Below, piece after piece: positions 57,376-64,000 of a stretch of DNA of 64,000 nt. The notes under the pieces were generated by a model, which saw only the letters and a list, made by a program, of their open reading frames with translations, ran no database searches and was not told the DNA's origin. The stretch is from Rhinopomastus cyanomelas (taxonomy: Eukaryota; Chordata; Aves; Bucerotiformes; Rhinopomastidae), in contig VXBP01004071.1 of NCBI GenBank assembly GCA_013400115.1, positions 478,965 to 542,964 of the forward strand, written 5' to 3'. How positions within the stretch are numbered: position 1 is the stretch's first letter; the number at the start of each line of letters is the position of its first letter. Position numbers and translations under genes: made by a program.

Positions 57376-59235
57376 TGTGAACTGTAAATCTGGGAAGAGA
57401 TGCCCAAGATTTCCAATCCAAGTTACTGGTATCCTTAGTTTTCCAAATGAAACATTCTTCTGCCTGAAACTTGGTTGTTTCCCATTGTGCTTCTAGAAGG
57501 GTCTTTTTTTGTCCCCAAAAATTTCAGTTGGAAGTTGGGAAGGGCATGGTTCCAGACATGCAGTCTTAAAGGTAACGATACACCGATCCTGGAGATGGTG
57601 GGAGTGGAGGGAGATATTGCTGGCTGGCCAGGGAACTTGCATGGTCTGTTAGAAAACACAGACAGAAACTGACTGCAGCCCTGCAGATAGCCCACAGAAC
57701 ACATGACATGGTCACACATATCTGACTGATCCTTGCGGACTCAATTTTACCCATTTCCCAGGCATCTCGTAGAGGGGAACCGTGAAGGGAAAGGAATGGT
57801 AGGAATGAAGCATTTGAAAAGTGCCTTCAAAGATCCTGTGAATCCATCCTGCTGGGAACTGTAGCCTGGTGCAATAGGTCTGGTTCAGATTTTCCATGTA
57901 TTTGAAGTCTATGAAGCCTCTGTTTTAAAGAAACGAGTCCCTAAGTGGAAAAAGAGTGAGCCCAGCTGTTAGTAAGGCACTTTGGGTTATTTTGCATTTT
58001 GTTTTGCTTTAAATCCTTCCTGTAAGTGTAGCTGGTCCTGCTCCCTGTTGGCTTGTTTGGAGAAATCTGTCAGGTCTGAGTGGGGAGTGGGAACTCACCT
58101 CATGGGTGGCCAGGTCAGGGGAAGCTGCTACTCAGCTGGGTGTGCAGAGGGCACTCTGCAGGGGCCACAGCTGATCCTGCAAAGCCTAGCAGTGCAAACA
58201 TGAGGATTGATGTTAAGTGTGTCCCTGCCATCTGAAGTAATAAAGAAAAGGAGCGAGAGTCAAATACATCCAGGAAACATTCAGTGTTTCCAAAGTATTG
58301 GTTTGAATGACTTGAACTTTGGAATATTAGTTTGAATTGAATGAACATCCCCACTGGGTTCATGTTCACACGTGTGTGGCTCTAAAACCATCCAGCTACA
58401 AAGCAGATCCTTCAAGTCCACTTGTTCCTGTTGGTACATAGTGACCAGCTGAATGATGCTTTGCTCTTGCTCCCTCTCAATGCAAGGCCTTGGTTGAACA
58501 GAAGACAAGGATGTCTTTTTTGGGTCTTGTTGTATTTATTCTGCTGCTGCCTGAGGAGAGGCCACAGCAGCCCTTGTTATCAGGCTGTCAGAAGAATTAA
58601 GAATCAAGCAGTTGCATGAGCAGCAGGACGATTGAAGGCTGGTTTTCAATGGACTTTGCTCTTGTAATTAATTTCTTCTGTGGGGTTGTGCTGTCTAATG
58701 AGGGTGAGCTAACACACCAGCCTTCTCTGCTGTGGGAGGTGAGAGGAGCTGGACGCCTCTTCACTCTGTGGCTGTGATCTCCTCCTGCACTACAGGGAGC
58801 TTGGTGTTGCTGAGACCTCTGTCTTGCTGTCAAATTTGCTTGAAATTAGTGGGTTTCAGAAGTTATTAGAAAAGGGATGGATAGGCAAACACACACAGGG
58901 AGGGTGAACTTCTGCATCCCCTGGTCTTTGAAAATTAAGCTTAAAAAGAAAAGAAACTAAGAAATTGCTTTGGTCTTAAAAGCTTCCTTCGTCTCTATTA
59001 ATTCTGAGATGGGGGAGTGGCAGGGAGGCGTTGGAGAAGGCAGGGTAGGAAAAACTGCTGACTATCGTGATTATAATTCCATGCTAAAATATTCTCTCCT
59101 GCCCAAAGTGCTGACAAGTGTGTTGGTAACTGCAAAGGTTCCCACAGACTTAAGCAAATAAACAAAAACCCAGAGTCCCAGAGCTGCATTTGAGAGCGAT
59201 CTCGTTTCTAGCACTGTCTGAAACTGGAGGAAGTT
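57376..59235. other. Non-repetitive block, no gene recognised
   Basis: This is 1.9 kb without CR1; open frames are under 95 codons and unrecognisable. Confidence 0.5.
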
Positions 59236-59342
59236 GTGTGACTGGATCTAGGGGACCCTGCTGTGTCAGGGGGATTGGACTTAGATGATCTTTCAAGGTC
59301 CCTTCCATTCCCTAGTGTTCTGTGATTCTGTGTGATTCTGTG
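59236..59342 (+). mobile_element. CR1 LINE, 3' UTR fragment (family C)
   Basis: 'GTGTGACTGGATCTAGGGG', 'ACCCTGCTGTGTCAGGGGG', 'GGACTTAGATGATCTTTCAA', 'CCCTTCCATTCCCTAGTGTT' and a tail with TGTGATTCTG repeated twice. Confidence 0.88.
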
Positions 59343-60528
59343 GTGCTCAGCTTCCCTGGGACCAGCTGATCCCTGCCTGCTCTCACTGGAATAACCATTT
59401 GCTGGGAAGAGTTGGAGGTAGCTGAGGCTCTCTGGCCTGGAAGGGAATGACTGGAGTGGGGAAGAGCCAGTACGTAACATCTATTAGCACTCTGGAAAAA
59501 CATTTTACTTCCTTAACCCTTGGGTAAAACCAGGGACAGTAACTCAGACCTTGGGCGCTCTAAATATTTTATGAAGCCAGTTCAGATTTAAAAGAGTTCC
59601 TAAATGTTGGAGTCTGTTCAGAAGTATCCTTCCATCCATTAGGCAGGATGCATCCTAGGCATCCTCACAGTTAATAACATTAGCCCCAGCAGAAAGCCTC
59701 TTGAGGCACTGCTGGCTGCACGGGAGAACGCAGATCATTTAAACATTAACAGCTTTGGTTATTAATTATTGTGCAAACTGTGGGGGTGGGGAATGCTGAA
59801 CTGGAAATGTTGTCCCATGACGTATTTTTCCCTGCTGCATTATCCAATCCATTTGTGCCCTAAGCTGAGCAAAGTGCTGTCAGAGCAGCGTGATGGGGAG
59901 TGGAGGCTGCTGTGCCGGCTGCTTGGCTTATGGGTCTTCTCCTGACAATGATGATGGAGCATCTGTCCTGTGGGGTTTGCAGATGATAGGATTTAACTTA
60001 ATATAATTTAGTGTGAGCTCCGTTTTCAGCCAGTAGAAAAGAATCTCATCAAGACTGTGCCTTGAACACATCCCATGAGATAGTGGAGCATGAGCATGGT
60101 CTGGAAGCTCTTAGGGGCCGGAGCTGTGCTTGTGGTGAAGGCTGGCTCAGCCCCTTCTCTGCGGGTTTTTGGCTGAGCTCAGTGAGGATGATTTCTCAGG
60201 TCATTTCACCTCTCTACATCCCTCTGAACTGGGGTGGATAACACAGGTGGTAATTTCAAGCACAGGGCTTTTGAAAGTTGAGGGGGGTTGAGCAGTGAGA
60301 TACCTGTGGTCAGTGAGAGGTGTATTTGTTAGGTATGGAGAAAAATTTGGAGCCTGGACCTTCACCCAGCTTCTACAACAGCATGGCCAGAAGCATCACA
60401 CCAGCAAGCGCTGTGGACCCAGAGTTTCGAGAAATCAAACCTGTATGTTAGTGCTAGGAAGGGAGACTTGAGTTCCCTAAACATCTGGCCTCCACCCTGA
60501 GTATTGAAGGGCAGGTATGATGGAAGTG
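59343..60528. other. Non-repetitive block, partly AT-rich
   Basis: No gene was recognised. About 59510-60060 is AT-rich and repeat-free ('TTATTAATTATTGTGCAAAC') with a TGACGTA core near 59818-59824, which would suit a conserved non-coding element. Confidence 0.4.
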
Positions 60529-60904
60529 GCTGAGAGAGCTGGGGTTGTTTAGTCTGGAGAAAGGAGACAGAGGGGAGACCATATGGCTCTTCACAGCTAC
60601 CTGAAAGGAGGGTGTAGAGAAGTGGGAGTTGGTCTCTTCTCCCAAGTCACCAGCGATAGGACAAGAGGAAACAGCCTCAAGTTGTGCCAGGGGAGGCTTA
60701 GGTTGGACATCAGGAGAAATCTCTTGCCTGACAGAGTGGTCAGAGGTTGGAACAGACTGCCCTGGAAGCGGGGAGTCACTGTCCCTGGAGTAGATGTGGC
60801 CCTAGGGAAGAGGATTTAGTGGGCAGGGTGGGATTGGTTTCATGGTTGGACTAGATGATCTTGGAGGTCTCTTCCAACCTTAATGATACCATGATTCTGT
60901 GATT
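60529..60904 (+). mobile_element. CR1 LINE fragment, 3' end
   Basis: 'TGAGAGAGCTGGGGTTGTTT', 'CACAGCTACCTGAAAGGAGG', 'GTGCCAGGGGAGGCTTAGG', 'CATGGTTGGACTAGATGATC', 'TCTTCCAACCTTAATGATAC' and the tail 'CATGATTCTGTGATT'. Confidence 0.94.
60583..60819 (+). pseudogene. CR1 ORF2 C-terminal remnant
   Basis: In frame: '[20 protein letters not shown]', '[19 protein letters not shown]', '[17 protein letters not shown]' and 'VDVALGKRI', then stop. The expected '[16 protein letters not shown]' stretch is shortened, so a small deletion has occurred after NRLP. Non-functional. Confidence 0.8.
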
Positions 60905-62795
60905 GAACTCTGCCCACACATCAGTCCTCACAATCCTTCAGATCCATTATGTGGTCAACCAGGGCTGTGCTGAGCACCTCTGGTTCCTGAGTTTGGCTCA
61001 GCCTTCAGCCACCTCTGGGCTGTGTGGGATGTCCAGGGCGACTTGCCCACTCACTGGTAAATAAGCTCTGCCTCGTGCTTAGTTTGCATCCAGCTAATGC
61101 AGCTGTAATTACTGAATTGTATTTCCTGGACACTTGGAAGTAATTAGCTCAATATAAAACTAATGTGTCTTGCCAAATTTAGGCTCGAAATTGTTTCTAC
61201 AGTTGGGTGCAGTAATCTTCTATTAGATTTAAGGGTTTTTAAAAAAATACCTCACTAGTGCTAGTGCCTGGCTTGATTAACTTGTAATGTTGTAAGGCTT
61301 ATTTGTTGAGGGGGAATAGAGATATTAAATTAATTTGGAATTAAGTAGGTGCTGGCTAAATTCCCGCTTTACTCAAGCCCCAGTGATCCCAGTGATACGG
61401 AGTCTGGGCGTGCAATATCATTGCTGGCTTATTGAAACTGACTGGAGGTATAAGCCATGAGAATATGGGAGACTGGATCTTTAAGGGGGTTATTTCTGAT
61501 GCTCTTTCAGCAAAACTGAGCCTTATGTGAACAGTGTCATTAAAGCAGCTCTTCCCAGCCCTGATTTCTTATTAGTTAATGGCAGCACTCAACTGAGATT
61601 ATGGAAGAGGGATTTGCAGCTAGCCATTCCCCCACCGAGCTGGGAGGGAAGATGAGGACTGAAGAGGCAGGTTGGTAACAGCAGGTGGGAGAGACCAGAC
61701 CCCTGGAGATGCAGAGGGATGAGCAATGCACCAAGAAAAGTGCTGGCAGATGTCAGCTGCAAGAGAAGAGCTTCAGAGATGTCATTACTGTCACACGCAG
61801 CCATGGGGTCCTGCCTCTGTGGTACAACTCCCACGTGTTTGGCTGGGTGGCCTTTACAAGCAGCTTGTGCCTGGACACTGATGCTGTGGGTTGGTTTAGG
61901 AGCTCTCTTAATGCAGTTTGCATTGCTCCGTTCTGGTTTGTGGATCGTAATGAGCCCCGAAGACACAGACAAGGCAGTGTATGGGTGTGGGTGTCTGCCC
62001 CACTGAAGCCAGCAGCTGTCCAGCTGGACCAGAGAGCAGCCTGGTCTGGGCACTACCCATGGGACTGGTGCCATCATGCTGGATCTACAGGAAAAGCCAG
62101 GCACTGGGAGCAGCTGAATGTCACGGTCAACAGCAGGATTAGGCACAGTGTCACTGGATCAGCATAGGAGCAATTCTGGGGAAAGCAGATAGGACTTTTC
62201 CAGGAGAGCTCCACATTGTGTGCTGTGGGGTGCCATTGTTTTCTCCACATGCCAAAGGGTTTTCAAGATTGCCTTCCAGTTTTAGATGTTGAGTGAGGAT
62301 GGAATTAGTATTATGTCAGGCTTTCATGACTGGAGGGGTGTTTTCTCCTGGGTTTTTTTTACGGCTGTGGTGAAGTGTTTATATGAAGTGAGATTTGTGT
62401 CTTAAATGCTGTAACGTGAATGGGCTCACGGGGCTACTTCATTGACTCAGTCGCTGGGTCAAGTTCTCAGCGTGACTGCATTGTCAATATTGGGAATTAC
62501 AAGTGGACGGGTTATAAATGCTCCTAATCAGCGCTCTGTTCTCTGCTGCAGGAAAAGACCTCTTGCTATTAATTGACCTATAAATTTTTTTCCTGTGATA
62601 AAAACTGACACCTCATTTTGGAGCATGGACGTTGCCTCTGTGCTCACATTTGGAAGTAAATGCCTCGTGTGTGTGTGTCATGAAGGTGTAAATCAACAAG
62701 CCATATGTGGAAGTATGTAAAGCTGACGGGCTGTTTGCCTTGGTTTTTGGTTTTTTAGCAAGAAAGGACAGATGATGAAAGTGGGTTTTGTATTA
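60905..62795. other. Non-repetitive block with a conserved-element candidate
   Basis: About 61090-61450 is AT-rich, repeat-free and dense in TAAT/ATTA cores ('GCTGTAATTACTGAATTG', 'AGTAATTAGCTCAATATAAA'). Overlapping 160- and 185-codon frames on opposite strands at 61589-62167 show no domain. A short GT run is near 62667-62678. Confidence 0.42.
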
Positions 62796-63352
62796 GAATC
62801 ATAGAACAGTTTGAGCTGGAAGAGACCTACAAGATCATTAAGTCCAACCTTTTCCTAGCCCTTTCAGCACCACTAAACCCTGTCCTTCAGTGCAAAATCT
62901 GTCTCCCCTTCTTTTCAACACCTCCAGGGATGGTGACTCAATGGCCTCCCTGGCCAGGCTATTCCAGTGCCTGACAGCCCTTTCAGTAAAGAAATACCTC
63001 CTGACATCTGACCTGAACCTCCTCTGGCACAGCTTAAGGCCATTTCCCCTTGTCCTATCACTGGCCAGTAGGGAGAACAGACTGACCACTGCCTCTCTAC
63101 CTCTCTACAACCTCCTTTCAAGTAGTTGCAGAGAGCAAGAAGATCTCCCCTCAATTCCCTCTTCTCCAGAATAAACAGCCCCAGATTCCTCAGCCATTCC
63201 TCACACGACACCTGTTCCAAACTCTTCACTGGCTTGGTAGCTGCTTCTGTTCCTTCTCCAGCCCTTCAGTGTCCCTCTTGTAGTGAGGGGCCCGCAAGTG
63301 GACACAGGACTCAAAGTGTGGCCTCACCAAAGCTGTGTAGAGGGGACTGCTA
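62796..63352 (-). mobile_element. CR1 LINE fragment (family D), longest copy in the window
   Basis: On + it reads 'AGAATCATAGAACAGTTTGA' (tail), 'GATCATTAAGTCCAACCTTT', 'CCTCCTGACATCTGACCTGA', 'CAGATTCCTCAGCCATTCCT' and 'GGCCTCACCAAAGCTGTG' at the truncated 5' end. It is sister to 18693-19024 and extends further toward the reverse transcriptase region. Confidence 0.95.
62838..63229 (-). pseudogene. CR1 ORF2 C-terminal remnant, frameshifted
   Basis: An upstream frame (ending near 63090) gives '[20 protein letters not shown]' and '[15 protein letters not shown]'. The downstream part continues in another frame with '[20 protein letters not shown]' and '[18 protein letters not shown]'. The shift between them lies near 63085-63095. 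This is a dead remnant. Confidence 0.8.
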
Positions 63353-64000
63353 TATTAATGCATCTGCTAAGGGATATGAAAAATGTAGCTGCGATGCCTT
63401 GTATGGAGTGGGAATTCTCTTGTAAACATCCGAACCCCAAATAGCTCTGTCTGGAATGGAAGCATTTGTCAACTGGACCCCACCTTGGACAGATTCATAT
63501 AGCTCATAAACCCCTTGTCACTACTGCTGGGTTGTTTCAGCATCCTCAAATCAGCAGTCACTGCTGCATTTCTGTCACTGTCAACAATAGGGCTTGAATT
63601 ATTCACAAAATCTGAGGATATTGCTGCTTTATTTATTTATTTGCACTGAACATATTTTGCTTTGAATATGCAGCAAAGTAAGAGCCTTCCCCTGACCTTG
63701 CAGAGCTTCAGAGATAGATGAAGGCACGTGTTCTTTAAGGCAGCTGGGAATTTATGGTGTACGGAGAGACTCTGGCCCCAGCGCAGGTTGTTGGCAGCAG
63801 TGCTGATAATCACAGCGCGATAGCAACTGGGTTGTTTTATTTAAAATGTGTTTAAATCTTACTTTCTTGTGCTGGAAGGTTGTGTCTGCAGGCTACCAGA
63901 GCTCAGAAGGGAGAGAGAAGAAAAATCCTAACCTAGAAGCTTTTGTTTCAATAGTTGGGAAGCATAAATCTTTCTTATCTTGTTTTGATCACCTGGTATT
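63353..64000. other. Non-repetitive stretch, no gene recognised
   Basis: Nothing recognised; a short ATTT run is near 63630-63642. Confidence 0.5.

Noticed and set aside
61589..62167. Overlapping 185-codon (-) and 160-codon (+) frames
   Set aside because: They occupy the same bases on opposite strands, and neither has a recognisable domain.
1..64000. CRISPR arrays, tRNA/rRNA genes, LTR retroviral elements, bacterial-type operons
   Set aside because: I looked for regularly spaced repeats, clover-leaf or rRNA signatures, LTR-bounded elements and packed genes, and saw none. The window is avian nuclear non-coding DNA.

Overview
This window is vertebrate nuclear DNA, almost certainly from a bird. 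The main evidence is a dense population of CR1 retroposons: about 32 separable fragments covering roughly 8.3 kb (about 13%). Nearly all are 5'-truncated and end in the octamer-type tail of avian CR1 (ATTCTATG / ATTCTGTG). There are no Alu, L1 or B-type SINEs, no operon-like gene packing, no tRNA or rRNA genes and no CRISPR array. The high CR1 load and the subfamilies present remind me of Piciformes (woodpeckers and relatives), but that is a low-confidence inference.

I recognise no host protein-coding exon. The longest open frames (about 150-195 codons) either lie inside CR1 copies or read as random translation with no family resemblance, so the window is best read as intergenic or intronic DNA. 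CR1 copies are strongly skewed to the + orientation (about 24 to 8). One explanation is that the window lies inside an intron of a gene transcribed from the - strand.

Layout: 1-6.2 kb is mostly single-copy DNA with one CR1. A short assembly gap flanked by G runs lies at 7.2 kb. From 7.7 to 23.4 kb CR1 copies are frequent; they include a clean nested insertion (family C into family B, 14963-15176, with a 13-bp target duplication) and a stop-free ORF2 tail at 21926-22369. From 23.4 to 35.8 kb CR1 is sparse, with AT-rich blocks that look like conserved non-coding elements and a hairpin at 26.7 kb. From 36 to 51 kb CR1 is again frequent. From 51.8 to 64 kb CR1 copies alternate with long non-repetitive blocks.

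The most unusual content is a pair of small non-autonomous hAT-type DNA transposons (45609-45874 and 51672-51814). They share termini, lie in opposite orientation about 6 kb apart, and each has an exact 8-bp target site duplication. The shorter copy equals the longer one minus an internal GC-rich block of about 123 bp. Few recently mobile DNA transposons are known in birds, so this family deserves a genome-wide look. No larger undescribed multi-gene system is visible here.
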